Shown piece by piece: positions 18,699-27,456 of a stretch of 37,956 nucleotides of DNA (the first letter of the stretch is position 1; each line of letters opens with the position of its first letter). The stretch covers positions 1 to 37,956 of the forward strand of contig NZ_JAAKZV010000054.1 in NCBI RefSeq assembly GCF_011044975.1. The letters are read 5' to 3'. Source of the DNA: Streptomyces coryli. Lineage in GTDB: Bacteria; Actinomycetota; Actinomycetes; Streptomycetales; Streptomycetaceae. The notes beneath the pieces were generated by a model. The model saw only the letters and a list, made by a program, of their open reading frames with translations. It did not search any database and had not been told where the DNA came from. Both the position numbers and the translations under genes were made by a program.

Positions 18699-18708
18699 TG
18701 CTTGTTAA
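18679..18708 (-). promoter_or_regulatory. Promoter of the module A ROK gene
   Basis: Read leftward: -35 TTAACA (18708-18703), 18-base spacer, -10 TAGTCT (18684-18679). It faces and physically overlaps the rightward promoter, so one bound repressor could block both. The ROK message would have a leader of roughly 135-140 bases that includes the hairpin at 18578-18596. Confidence 0.5.
18693..18705 (+). promoter_or_regulatory. Candidate ROK operator, copy 2 (module A)
   Basis: TAGTTTTGCTTGT, continuing TAATG into the start codon at 18708. It contains the rightward -10 box and the leftward -35 box. The 11-base core TTTTGCTTGTT occurs again at 27457-27467 in the module B promoter region. Confidence 0.65.
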
Positions 18709-20072
18709 TGCTACGTAACTCCTCGGTGTCTTCCTCGCTTCCCGTCGCCGCCGCGGCGGCCAAAGTGCTGGAGGCGAACTGGACCGGCACCGCCACCGTC
18801 CCCTCCCGCGGCCTGTATCCGCACCAGTGGAGCTGGGACTCCGCCTTCATCGCGATCGGATTGCGGCATATCTCGGCGTTACGGGCCCGCCGGGAGCTCG
18901 AGACGCTGCTGGCCGCGCAGTGGGGGGACGGGCGGGTGCCGCACATCGTCTTCAACCCCGGTGTGCCCGCCGGTGCTTACTTCCCCGGGCCCGCCTTCTG
19001 GCGCTCCTCGACCGCGGGCGCCACGGCCGGGGCGCCGGGCGGCGCCGAGACCTCCGGCATCGTGCAGCCGCCGGTGCACGCGCTCGCCGCCTGGCTGGTG
19101 CACCGGGCGGATCCGGTCGGCTCGTGGCGGGCCGGGTTCCTGCCGCGGATCTATCCGCGGCTGCTCGCCTGGCACCGCTATCTGCGCGAGGAGCGCGACC
19201 TGGGCGGGCACGGTCTCGCGGCGTCGCTGCATCCCTGGGAGCCGGGGATGGACAACAGCCCCTGCTGGGACGCCCCGCTCGCCCGCGTCATCCCAGCCCC
19301 TGCCGACTCCTTCCGCCGCGCCGACCTGAGCCACGGCGCCGGGGCCGACCGGCCGACCGACCTCGACTACGGCCGCTACGTGGCGCTGGCCACCGCCTAC
19401 CGCGACCGCGGCTACGCCGACACCCCCAGCCTGAAGAGCCCCGCCCACCCCTTCGCGGTCGAAGACCCGGGCAGCAACGCGCTGTTCGCCGCCTCCGAGC
19501 ACGCGCTCGCCGAGATCGCCCTCGCGCTCGGCGCCGACCCGCAGCCGCATTTACGCCGCGCCGCCCGCATCACCAGGGCCCTCGCCGGGCGGCTGTGGTC
19601 GGCGGCGGACGGCCTCTTCCTCGTACGCGACCTGCGCGCCGACGCCCTCGTCCCGCAGCTGAGCGCGGCCGGGCTGCTGCCGCTGGCCGTGCCCGGGCTG
19701 CAGCCCGCTCTCGCCGCCGCCCTGGCCCGTACGGCCACGGGGCCGCACTTCGCCGCCGGGTCAGGGCTGATCCCGAGCTACGACCTCACCTCGCCCGCCT
19801 TTTCGCCGACCCGGTACTGGCGCGGACCCGCCTGGTTCAACGTCAACTGGCTGCTGGAGCGCGGCCTGCGGCTGCACGGCTACGCCGACCGCGCCGACGC
19901 CCTGCGCGCGGCGGCGGTCAGGACCGCGTACGCCACCGGCTTCGCGGAATACGCCGACCCGCACACCGGCGATCCGCGCGGCAGCCGCGACTTCTCCTGG
20001 ACGGCGGCGCTCACCCTCGACCTGCTCACGCCCCCCGACGACCGCGAACCACCTGGAGGCCCTCGCTCATGA
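18708..20072 (+). CDS. GH63-like (MGH1-like) glycoside hydrolase, module A
   Basis: 454 aa, no signal peptide, so cytosolic. (alpha/alpha)6-barrel glycosidase related to GH63 mannosylglycerate/glucosylglycerate hydrolases. Blocks: WSWDSAF (D44), GDGRVPHIVFNP, ETSGIVQPPVHALAAW, WEPGMDNSPCWD (W177-D182; the Asp is the family's likely general acid), YWRGPAWFNVNWL, and GFAEYADPHTG with E414 as likely base, then DFSWTAAL. Two leucines, codons 58 (18879-18881) and 282 (19551-19553), are TTA, the bldA-dependent codon; I found no other in-frame TTA in this window. ATG 18708 is likely leaderless. The stop overlaps the next gene (ATGA). Close paralogue of 29418-30761. Confidence 0.88.
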   Translation: MLRNSSVSSSLPVAAAAAKVLEANWTGTATVPSRGLYPHQWSWDSAFIAIGLRHISALRARRELETLLAAQWGDGRVPHIVFNPGVPAGAYFPGPAFWRSSTAGATAGAPGGAETSGIVQPPVHALAAWLVHRADPVGSWRAGFLPRIYPRLLAWHRYLREERDLGGHGLAASLHPWEPGMDNSPCWDAPLARVIPAPADSFRRADLSHGAGADRPTDLDYGRYVALATAYRDRGYADTPSLKSPAHPFAVEDPGSNALFAASEHALAEIALALGADPQPHLRRAARITRALAGRLWSAADGLFLVRDLRADALVPQLSAAGLLPLAVPGLQPALAAALARTATGPHFAAGSGLIPSYDLTSPAFSPTRYWRGPAWFNVNWLLERGLRLHGYADRADALRAAAVRTAYATGFAEYADPHTGDPRGSRDFSWTAALTLDLLTPPDDREPPGGPRS

Positions 20073-21973
20073 CCAGCGCGGAGCACCGGCACCTCTTCCA
20101 CGGCGGCACCTTCGCCGCGATCGGCCCGGCGGGCGACATCACGGGGGCCAGAGCGGCGCTGCCGGACGGCCTGTTCATCAGGGACGCCCGGCATCTGAGC
20201 CGCTGGCAGCTGACGGTGGACGGGGCGACGCCGGAGGTGCTGGTGCCGGCGGGCCCCGGCACCGCCCCGGCCGCGGAGTCGGTCCTGACCCCCGCGAGCA
20301 GCCGCACCGACCCGCCCGCGCACACCCTCTTCCGCGAGCTGCGGGTGACCGCGGGCGCGCTGCTCGACCGCATCCGCGTGGTCAGCAATCGCCCCGACGC
20401 CGAGACCGTGCGGCTCGCGCTGACGGTCGACGCCGACTTCGCCGACCAGTTCGAGCTGCGCGGCGACCATCGCTTGTACGAGAAGCCGGCGGCGGTGCGC
20501 GGGCGCGAAGTCCTGCCGGACGGCGTGGAGTTCCGCTACCGCCGCCGCGACTGGCACGCCCGTACCGTCATCACCGCCGACCCGCCGCCCGCCGCGGTCG
20601 AGGAGACCGGCAGCGGCGCCCGCCGGCTGGTCTGGGAGCTGGACCTGGAGCCGCACGGCTCCACCGAGCTCAACCTCCGCGCCGAGGCGCACCCCCACGA
20701 CGCCCCCGACCCGGCCCTGCTCCCGGAGTCCGGCTCCGCGCCTCCCGAGCTGCACGCCGCCGGCGCGCCGCCGCGGCTGGCCCGCGCCTGCCGCCAGGGC
20801 CTGGCGGACCTCTCCGGGCTGCTCATCCCGGCCCGCGGCCCGGACGACGAGGTGGTACGGGTCCCCGCCGCCGGAGTCCCCTGGTTCCTCGCGCTGTTCG
20901 GCCGGCACGCCCTGCTGACCTCGCTCTTCGCGCTGCCGCACTGGCCGGCCCCGGCGACCGCCACGCTGCTCGCGCTGGCCGCGACCCAGGCCACCGAGCA
21001 CGACCCGGCGCGCAGCGCCCAGCCCGGCAAGATCGTGCACGAGGTGCGGCACGGCGAGCTGGCGCACTTCGGCCAGGTCCCGTACGGCAGGTACTACGGC
21101 TCGGTGGACGCGACGCCGCTGTTCCTGGTGCTGCTCGGCGAGGTCACGGCCCGTACCGGCGACGACAAGCCGGCCCGGCGTCTTGAGCGGCACGCGCGGG
21201 CGGCGGTCGACTGGATGCTGCGGGACGGCGGTCTTGAGGACCGCGGCTACCTGTACTACCGCGCCGACGAGGGCGGGTTGGCCAACCAGAGCTGGAAGGA
21301 CTCCCCCGGAGCGATCTGCTACGCGAACGGCGAGCGGGCCCGCGGCGCGGTCGCCGCGGCGGCGCCGCAGGGGTACGCGTACGCGGCGCTGCGGCACGCG
21401 GCGCGGCTGGCGCGGACGATCTGGGACGACGAGGCGTGGGCGGACCGGCTGACGACGACCGCGGCGGCCCTCCGGGCCCGCTTCGTACGGGACTTCTGGC
21501 TGCCGGACGCGGACTTCCCGGCGCTGGCTCTCGACGGGGACGGGACGCCTGTCGACGCGCTCGGCTCGGACGCCGGGCATCTGCTGTGGTCGGGGCTGCT
21601 GGAGGCCGAGCAGGCGCGGCGGGTCGGACGGCGGCTGCTGGAGCCGGACTTCTTCTCGGGCTGGGGCGTGCGGACGCTGGCCGCGGGGCAGGCGGCGTAT
21701 CACCCGCTGTCGTACCACCGCGGAAGCGTGTGGCCGCACGACAACGCGATGCTCGCGCTGGGGCTCGCGCAGTACGGGATGGAGGAGGAGGCGCGGGTGG
21801 TCGCGAACGCCGTGGCGGACCTGGCGGCGGCATCGGACAACTACCGCCTCCCGGAGGTCATCGCGGGCTATCCGCGCACGGACGACGCGGGCCCGGTCCC
21901 GTATCCGCACGCCTGCTCACCGCAGTCGTGGTCGGCGGCGGCGCCGCTGGCGCTGCTCACGGCGGTGGCGTGA
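20069..21973 (+). CDS. Amylo-alpha-1,6-glucosidase-like glycosidase, module A
   Basis: 634 aa, cytosolic. N-terminal beta-sandwich of the glycogen-debranching type (about 8-200; LPDGLFIRDARHLSRWQLTVDG, LTVDADFADQFELRGD) and a C-terminal (alpha/alpha)6 barrel (PWFLALFGR, GKIVHEVRHGELAHFGQVPYGRYYGSVDATPLF, NQSWKDSPGAICYANG, YHRGSVWPHDNAM). GGAGG at 20055-20059 and an ATGA overlap couple it to the gene before. The paralogue in module B reads FGRD where this one reads FGRH280; that Asp is well kept in the family as I know it, so activity or specificity may be changed. True glycogen debranching is uncertain; a sugar-operon glycosidase role fits better. Confidence 0.87.
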   Translation: MTSAEHRHLFHGGTFAAIGPAGDITGARAALPDGLFIRDARHLSRWQLTVDGATPEVLVPAGPGTAPAAESVLTPASSRTDPPAHTLFRELRVTAGALLDRIRVVSNRPDAETVRLALTVDADFADQFELRGDHRLYEKPAAVRGREVLPDGVEFRYRRRDWHARTVITADPPPAAVEETGSGARRLVWELDLEPHGSTELNLRAEAHPHDAPDPALLPESGSAPPELHAAGAPPRLARACRQGLADLSGLLIPARGPDDEVVRVPAAGVPWFLALFGRHALLTSLFALPHWPAPATATLLALAATQATEHDPARSAQPGKIVHEVRHGELAHFGQVPYGRYYGSVDATPLFLVLLGEVTARTGDDKPARRLERHARAAVDWMLRDGGLEDRGYLYYRADEGGLANQSWKDSPGAICYANGERARGAVAAAAPQGYAYAALRHAARLARTIWDDEAWADRLTTTAAALRARFVRDFWLPDADFPALALDGDGTPVDALGSDAGHLLWSGLLEAEQARRVGRRLLEPDFFSGWGVRTLAAGQAAYHPLSYHRGSVWPHDNAMLALGLAQYGMEEEARVVANAVADLAAASDNYRLPEVIAGYPRTDDAGPVPYPHACSPQSWSAAAPLALLTAVA

Positions 21974-21982
21974 GGGCGACGC

Positions 21983-22852
21983 TCACCGGGCGGCGGCCTG
22001 CTCCAGCAGCTGCTGGATCCGCAGGCCGCGGCGGGCGTCCAGCTCCGTCGGGCGCCCGGAGCGCACCGCCGCGGCGAACTCGCGGCGCAGCACCGGCCAG
22101 CACTCCTCGTGGTCGAGATCCTCGGCGTTGTAGACCAGTTCGCCGCCGGGGCCGATGAGTTCGATGCGGTTACGGGCCCGGGGCAGCCGGACCGAGCCGG
22201 ACAGCGACGCCTGGCTGACGACGCCGTTCTCGTGCTCGCAGGTGAGCTCCACCCAGCGGCGCGGGTCGCCGGTGGCCCGTACCGTCGCGATCGGTCCGAC
22301 GGCGGCGTCGAGGAGGTCGAGCAGGTGCGGGCCGAGGTCGAGCAGCGCGCCGTGTTCGAGGCGCCAGGCGGTGGCCATCTCGCCGCCGAGGAAGGCGCCG
22401 TGGAGGTAGCAGGAGCGGGCGCCGGTCACCTCGAATCCGGCGGCCCTGGCGAGGAAGGTGCGGGTGGCCGGGTGGTAGCGCTTGGTCAGCACCAGCTGGG
22501 AGACGACGCCGTGTTCCGCCACCGCGTCCGCGACGGCGCGGGCGGCGGCCAGGTCGGGGCCGAGCGGCTTCTCCAGCAGCAGCGCCTTGCCCGCCTTGGC
22601 GGCGCGCGGCGCGAGCTCGGCCTGGACGGCCGGTGGCACGGCGAAGTCGACGGCCTCGCAGGTGTCGAGCAGCTCCTCGAAGGAGCCGGCGGCCGGGACG
22701 CCGTAGGGCGCGGCGACCTCGGCCGCGGCCTCGGGGCGGCGGGCCCAGACGGCGGCCAGCTCGGTCTCGGGGCCCGCGGCCAGCATGCGGGCGTGCATCG
22801 TACGGGCCCAGGGTCCGGCACCGATCAGGCCGACGCGTACCGGTGCGCTCAC
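21983..22852 (-). CDS. Gfo/Idh/MocA-family oxidoreductase
   Basis: 289 aa, short for the family (usually 330-380) but with both halves recognisable. Rossmann motif GLIGAGPWARTMH at 8-20, the LLLEKPLG signature with E94-K95-P96, and the C-terminal open-sheet domain (GGEMATAWRLEHGALLDLGPHLLDLLDAAVG). It probably oxidises or reduces a sugar hydroxyl with NAD(P). GTG 22852 overlaps the upstream ROK stop by four bases (GTGA) and has GAGGAG 6 bases upstream. It is the last gene of the leftward ABC operon, so it acts on the imported sugar or its product. Confidence 0.9.
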   Translation of the reverse strand: MSAPVRVGLIGAGPWARTMHARMLAAGPETELAAVWARRPEAAAEVAAPYGVPAAGSFEELLDTCEAVDFAVPPAVQAELAPRAAKAGKALLLEKPLGPDLAAARAVADAVAEHGVVSQLVLTKRYHPATRTFLARAAGFEVTGARSCYLHGAFLGGEMATAWRLEHGALLDLGPHLLDLLDAAVGPIATVRATGDPRRWVELTCEHENGVVSQASLSGSVRLPRARNRIELIGPGGELVYNAEDLDHEECWPVLRREFAAAVRSGRPTELDARRGLRIQQLLEQAAAR

Positions 22853-24069
22853 TGTGCTCTCCTCGCAGTTGCTCTGCTCGTCCCGCCGGCGGCGGTCAGC
22901 CGGGTGTCCGCCATGTCCGGGGCGTACAGGTGCTCCACGACCATGGCCGCCGCCCCGCTGAGCCCGGCGCGCTCGCCGAGACGGGCGGTGACAACCTCGA
23001 GGTTGGCGGTCGTGCGCGGCATCGCCCGCTGGTAGAGCACCTCGCGCAGGCCGGTGACGAAGTGCGAGCCGGCCAGGTCGCCCGCGATCATCAGCACGCC
23101 CGGATTGAGCAACGTGACGACGGTGGCGAGCACTTCGCCCACCCGCGAGCCGCCCTCGCGCGCGAGCCGCACCGCGTCCGGCTGGCCCGCGGCGAGGTGG
23201 GCGCTGACGTCGGACCCCGACGCGGTCGGCACACCGAGCTCGGTGAGCCGGCGGGCGATGGCGCGGCCGCTGGCCACGGCGGCGAGGCAGCCGTGCGAGC
23301 CGCAGGCGCAGAGCGCGTCCGCGCCGTCGTGCAGCCGGATGTGGCCGATGTCGCCGGCGCCGCCGTCGATGCCGCGGTAGATCTGTCCGTCGACCACCAC
23401 CCCGGCGCCGATGCCGGTGGAGGCCTTGATCAGGGCGAACGCCGAGCAGCCCGGATAGCCGGCGCGCTGCTCGGCGAAGGCCATCAGATTCGCGTCGTTG
23501 TCGACCAGGACCGGCACGTCCTCGGCGCCGCCGGCCTGCCGGGCGAAGGCCTGCTGCATCCGCTCGGGGATCGGGTAGCCGTCCCAGCCGGGCATGATCG
23601 GCGGCTGCACCACCCGCCCGGACGAGACCTCCACCGGGCCCGGCACCGAGAGGCCGATGCCGCACACCTCGCCGGCCTTGCGCCCGGCCTCGTCGAGCAA
23701 CGCGGCGAACCAGCCGCCCAGTTCGTCGAGCACCGCCTCGGGTCCTTCGCCGATACGCAGCGGGCCCAGCCGCTCCGCCAGCACCTCGCCCGCGAGGTCC
23801 AGGACGGCGGCGCGGGCGTGCCGGGTCTCCAGGTCGGCGGCGAGCACGACGGCGTGCCGGTCGTCGAACTCCAGCCGTACGGAGGGCCGCCCGCCCGTGG
23901 ACGTACCGGCGGCGTCGCGGATCCAGCCCGCGGCGTAGAGCGCGTCGAGACGGTGGCCGACGGTCGACCGGGACAGGCCGGTGGCCTGCTGCAGCTCACC
24001 GCGGGTGACCGCGGCCCCGGAACGGATGAGCGCGAGCAGATGCCCCGCACTCGCCTGATTGCCTGCCAC
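22849..24069 (-). CDS. ROK-family transcriptional regulator (module B)
   Basis: 406 aa. Winged HTH (RGELQQATGLSRSTVGHRLDAL), then the ROK domain with AADLETRHARAAVLDLAG, PGWDGYPIPE, DNDANLMAFAEQRAGYPGCS, STGIGAGVVVDGQIYRG and the zinc motif C254-x-C256-G-x3-G-C261. Long runs match the module A regulator, so the two are recent paralogues. GTG 24069 is preferred: GGGGAG just upstream and the HTH follows directly. It sits inside the ABC operon, 13 bases after the permease stop, an arrangement suited to autoregulation through the operator at 27457. Confidence 0.93.
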   Translation of the reverse strand: MAGNQASAGHLLALIRSGAAVTRGELQQATGLSRSTVGHRLDALYAAGWIRDAAGTSTGGRPSVRLEFDDRHAVVLAADLETRHARAAVLDLAGEVLAERLGPLRIGEGPEAVLDELGGWFAALLDEAGRKAGEVCGIGLSVPGPVEVSSGRVVQPPIMPGWDGYPIPERMQQAFARQAGGAEDVPVLVDNDANLMAFAEQRAGYPGCSAFALIKASTGIGAGVVVDGQIYRGIDGGAGDIGHIRLHDGADALCACGSHGCLAAVASGRAIARRLTELGVPTASGSDVSAHLAAGQPDAVRLAREGGSRVGEVLATVVTLLNPGVLMIAGDLAGSHFVTGLREVLYQRAMPRTTANLEVVTARLGERAGLSGAAAMVVEHLYAPDMADTRLTAAGGTSRATARRAQ

Positions 24070-24082
24070 GTGTCTCCCCGTT

Positions 24083-24949
24083 CTAGCCCTTGTCCGCGCC
24101 GCTGGTGAGGCCCTCGGTGAGGAGGCGCTCGGCGGCAAAGAACAGCAGTACCACGGGAATCGTCAGAATGACGGAACCGGCCATCAGCACCGTCTTGGAG
24201 ACCTCGATGCCGTTCGACAGCTGGGCGAGGCCGAGGGAGACCGTCCACTTGTCGGGGTCGGCGACCAGGAACAGCAGCGCGAAGAGGAACTCATTCCACG
24301 CGATCATGAAGACGTACAGGCCGGTCGCCATCAGCGACGGCAGCGCGAGCGGCAGCACGACCCTGCGCACGGTCTGCAGCCGGCCGCAGCCGTCCAGCGC
24401 GGCCGCCTCCTCGATCGATTGCGGGATCGTGACCAGGTAGTTCTTCAGCATGTAGATCGATACGGGCAGGGTCTGGGCCACGTAGACGATCGCCAGGCCC
24501 ACCAGGCTCTTCGACAGGCCGGCCCTGGCGAACATCACGAACAGCGGCACGGCCAGCAGCGTCGCCGGGAACAGGTACACCGCCAGGAACATCGCGCTGA
24601 CCTGCCGCCCGCCGAAGAACTTCAGCCGGCTGATGGCGTACGAACCGGGCACCGCCGCGGCGAGGGTCAGCGCGACCGTGCCGAGGGAGACCAGCGCCGA
24701 GTTGAGCATGAACTGAAGGAAGCCCTGGCCGCCCTCGGAGGTGGGCTTGAGCACGTCCCGGTACGTCTGCGTGGTGAGGTCCTTCGCTCCCACCCAGATC
24801 GAGCCGGGGTCGACCAGCAGGGAGTCGATCGGCTTCAGGGACAGCACGATCATGTAGTAGAAGGGCACCAGCGTGATCAGCGCCAGGAAGGCGATGACCA
24901 CCCAGCGGGCGGCTCCGAAGAACCGCTCCTCGAACTGTGCGCGCGTCAT
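24083..24949 (-). CDS. Sugar ABC transporter permease (MalG type), module B
   Basis: 288 aa. Six predicted membrane segments; ITLVPFYYMIVLSLKP at the start and the EAA loop EEAAALDGCGRLQTVRRVVL followed by WNEFLFALLFL. The ATG shares one base with the stop of the previous permease (TGATG), with AGGAGG upstream. Forms the importer with 24949-25965 and the binding protein 25995-27404. No ATPase gene accompanies it. Confidence 0.94.
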   Translation of the reverse strand: MTRAQFEERFFGAARWVVIAFLALITLVPFYYMIVLSLKPIDSLLVDPGSIWVGAKDLTTQTYRDVLKPTSEGGQGFLQFMLNSALVSLGTVALTLAAAVPGSYAISRLKFFGGRQVSAMFLAVYLFPATLLAVPLFVMFARAGLSKSLVGLAIVYVAQTLPVSIYMLKNYLVTIPQSIEEAAALDGCGRLQTVRRVVLPLALPSLMATGLYVFMIAWNEFLFALLFLVADPDKWTVSLGLAQLSNGIEVSKTVLMAGSVILTIPVVLLFFAAERLLTEGLTSGADKG

Positions 24950-25965
24950 CAGGACTCCTCCTGCACCCTCTTGGCGAAGAACTTGAAGTAGAGGCCCAGC
25001 AGCACCATGAGGATCACGGCGAGCACCAGGGCCTGGGCGGCGGCCGCGCCCACGTCGTACCGCGAGGTGAGGAAGTCGTAGACCCGTACCGCCGCGACGT
25101 CGGTGCCGGAGCCGCCGCCGGTGAGCAGGTAGACGTCGTCGAACTTGTTGAACGACATGATGAACCGCAGCACGCACAGCAGCGCGATCACCGGCATCAG
25201 CTGCGGCAGCAGGATGTGCCGGAAGCGCTGGCTGATGGTGGCGCCGTCCACCGTGGCCGCCTCCTCCAGGCCGTCCGGCACAGCCTGCAGCCGGGCCAGC
25301 AGGAAGAGGAAGGCGAACGGGAAGTAGCGCCAGATCTCGAAGGCGATGACGGTAAGCAGCGCGAGCGGGATGTCGAAGTGCCAACCGAGCAGGCTGACTT
25401 CGTAGTCGCGGGTGGACAGGAAGGCGATCGGGTCGTCCCAGCCGAAGAGGCTCTTCCCCCACTCGTTGACGACGCCGTACTGCGGGCTGAGCGCCACTTC
25501 CCACACGAAGGCCATCGCGACGACCGGGGCCACGTACGGCAGCAGCATCGAGCCGCGCAGCAGCCCGCGGCCGCGGAAGGGGCGGCGCAGCGCGAGCGCC
25601 GCGACCAGGCCGAGCAGCACCGAGCCGACGGTCGAGCCGGCGGTGTAGATGAGCGTGGTGACCAGGCTGGACCAGAAGCCGGCCGAGCCGAAGACATCGG
25701 CGAAGTTCTCCAGCGTCCAGTTGCCGAAGACGCCCATGCCCTGGATGTCGACGAGCTTGGCGTCCTGGAACGCCAGCAGCACCGTCCACATGATGGGGAT
25801 CAGCACGACGACGAGGACCACCAGGAAGGTGGGCGTCACGAAGGCGAGTCCGGCGCGGTTCTCCCGCCGGCTCGCGGTCATGGGGCGGCGCTCGGGCCTG
25901 CCGCCGTCCGGGGGCTCGGTTCCGGGCGCCGGCTTACCGGCGGTCCGGCTGTGCGTTGTGGTCAT
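24949..25965 (-). CDS. Sugar ABC transporter permease (MalF type), module B
   Basis: 338 aa. A charged, Pro-rich cytoplasmic tail of about 38 residues, then MalF-type segments (AGLAFVTPTFLVVLVVVLIP, LLPYVAPVVAMAFVWEVAL) and the EAA loop EEAATVDGATISQRFRHILL. ATG 25965 has GAGG about 10 bases upstream; an in-frame ATG lies 28 codons downstream (MTASRRENRAG), which would also give a complete permease, so the tail is not certain. Confidence 0.92.
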   Translation of the reverse strand: MTTTHSRTAGKPAPGTEPPDGGRPERRPMTASRRENRAGLAFVTPTFLVVLVVVLIPIMWTVLLAFQDAKLVDIQGMGVFGNWTLENFADVFGSAGFWSSLVTTLIYTAGSTVGSVLLGLVAALALRRPFRGRGLLRGSMLLPYVAPVVAMAFVWEVALSPQYGVVNEWGKSLFGWDDPIAFLSTRDYEVSLLGWHFDIPLALLTVIAFEIWRYFPFAFLFLLARLQAVPDGLEEAATVDGATISQRFRHILLPQLMPVIALLCVLRFIMSFNKFDDVYLLTGGGSGTDVAAVRVYDFLTSRYDVGAAAAQALVLAVILMVLLGLYFKFFAKRVQEES

Positions 25966-25994
25966 GGGATGCGTACCTCGGTGGAAGGGCCCGG

Positions 25995-27404
25995 CTACTG
26001 CAGGGACTGCTGGAGGGCGGCGACTTCTTCCTGGGCGTCGCGCGCGGCCTGCCGCGGCGGGATCTGGCCGCTCGTCATGGCGCTGATGGCCTTGGGGACG
26101 GGGAGTTCGCCGGTGGTGGCGCCGACGAGGGCGCCCTCGCCCTGGGCGATGCCCCAGCGCTTCATGTGCGTGACGCCGTCGGCGAGTTGGTCGAGCAGCC
26201 CGGGAGAGAAGATCTCGTCCATGGGCTTGAGCTGGTCGACGCCCATCTTGCTGGCGCGCCAGGCGTCGAGGTAGCGCTCCGGCTCCCGGGCCGTGCCGGG
26301 ACGGACCGGGATCTTGCCCTCCGGGGCCATGCCGAACCAGTCCTCGTAGCCGGAGCTCATCATGTACTGGATGAACTGCTTGGAGGCGTCGGTCTCGGCG
26401 GTCCTGGTGGTCAGCCACGAGGTGACCTCGCCGTACTGGACGGGCTTCTTGCCGTCCGGGCCCTTCATGGCCGTCACGATGCCGCTGTTCTTCGCCAGGA
26501 ACTCGCCCTTGCCCTCCTTGCACTGCGGGCAGCTGGGCAGCGCGTCCTTCCGCAGCCCGGCGAGCTCGTCGAGGATGAACGAGGACCAGATGATCATCGA
26601 GGAGCGGCCGGAGAAGTAGGTGGCGCGGGTGGAGTCCACGTTCTGGGTGCCGGGGGCGCCGTGCTTGCGGGCGAGGGTGTCGTACGCGGTGAAGGCGGTG
26701 CGGCAGGCCTTGGAGTCGAGGTCCACCTCCTTCTTGGCGTTGACCAGCTCGCAGCCGTTGGCCAGGGCCACGTTCTCGAAGCTCTGCTGGGTGAAGGGGT
26801 CGGCGGGGTCGGTGGCGGCCGAAATGCCGTCCCGGCCCTTGGTGTCCAGCTCGTCGGCCGCCTTCAGCAGCCGGTCGTACGTATCAGGGGCGGGCAGTCC
26901 CGCTTTGTCCAGCATGTCCTTGCGGTAGACGAGCAGCTGCAGCCAGGCGTCCGAGGGGACGCCGAGGCGGGTGCCGCCGTCGGTGGCGAGGTCGAGGGCG
27001 TTCTTGGTGAAGGTGTCCTCGCCGAGGCCGCGGATCACCTGCTCGGGCACCTCGGTGTTGAGCAGCCCGTTGCTGTGCATCTGCCAGGCCTGGCTGAGCG
27101 GGACGGCGCCGATGACGTCGGGGAGGTCCCCGGACGCGGCGGCCGACATGATCAGCTGCGGCAGCTGGGCCTCGTCCACGCCGACCAGTTCGACCTCGAT
27201 CCCGGTCTTCGCCTCGAAGCGGCTGATGACCTTCTTGGTGGCGGCGATGCGCGGAGGCAGGCTCTCCTCCGACCACACCGTGATCTTCCTGTCCGGCTTG
27301 GCAGGCCCGGTCTGTGCCGTCCCGCAGCCGGCCAGCACGGTCATGCCGAGGGCGGCCGCGAGGAAGGCCGCGGTCCTCGTCGACCGCAGATACCGCTTGC
27401 GCAT
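25995..27404 (-). CDS. Sugar ABC transporter substrate-binding lipoprotein, module B
   Basis: 469 aa. Sec lipoprotein signal MRKRYLRSTR with lipobox LAGC, lipidated at C27. CUT1-type family 1 binding protein: KITVWSEESLPPRI, FEAKTGIEVELVGV, SGDLPDVIGAVPLSQAW, RLGVPSDAWLQLLVYRKDML, and the Trp-rich C-terminal sugar site. A CPQC pair (SCPQCKEGKG) might form a disulfide, and a further Cys pair lies near residues 225-240. ATG 27404 has AAAGGA upstream. First gene of a five-gene leftward operon: binding protein, two permeases, ROK regulator, Gfo/Idh oxidoreductase. Confidence 0.94.
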   Translation of the reverse strand: MRKRYLRSTRTAAFLAAALGMTVLAGCGTAQTGPAKPDRKITVWSEESLPPRIAATKKVISRFEAKTGIEVELVGVDEAQLPQLIMSAAASGDLPDVIGAVPLSQAWQMHSNGLLNTEVPEQVIRGLGEDTFTKNALDLATDGGTRLGVPSDAWLQLLVYRKDMLDKAGLPAPDTYDRLLKAADELDTKGRDGISAATDPADPFTQQSFENVALANGCELVNAKKEVDLDSKACRTAFTAYDTLARKHGAPGTQNVDSTRATYFSGRSSMIIWSSFILDELAGLRKDALPSCPQCKEGKGEFLAKNSGIVTAMKGPDGKKPVQYGEVTSWLTTRTAETDASKQFIQYMMSSGYEDWFGMAPEGKIPVRPGTAREPERYLDAWRASKMGVDQLKPMDEIFSPGLLDQLADGVTHMKRWGIAQGEGALVGATTGELPVPKAISAMTSGQIPPRQAARDAQEEVAALQQSLQ

Positions 27405-27456
27405 CTCTTGATCCTTTGCCGCGCTTGGACCTTGTCGTGCTGCATCACACCACCGC

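Noticed and set aside
20069-21973. Calling the debranching-type genes GlgX or a true glycogen-debranching enzyme
   Set aside because: They lack alpha-amylase (GH13) motifs and sit in sugar-uptake operons, so only the family-level name is supported.
17337-24069. Reading the ROK genes as glucokinases
   Set aside because: Both have an N-terminal winged HTH before the ROK domain and lie next to operator-like repeats, which marks them as regulators.
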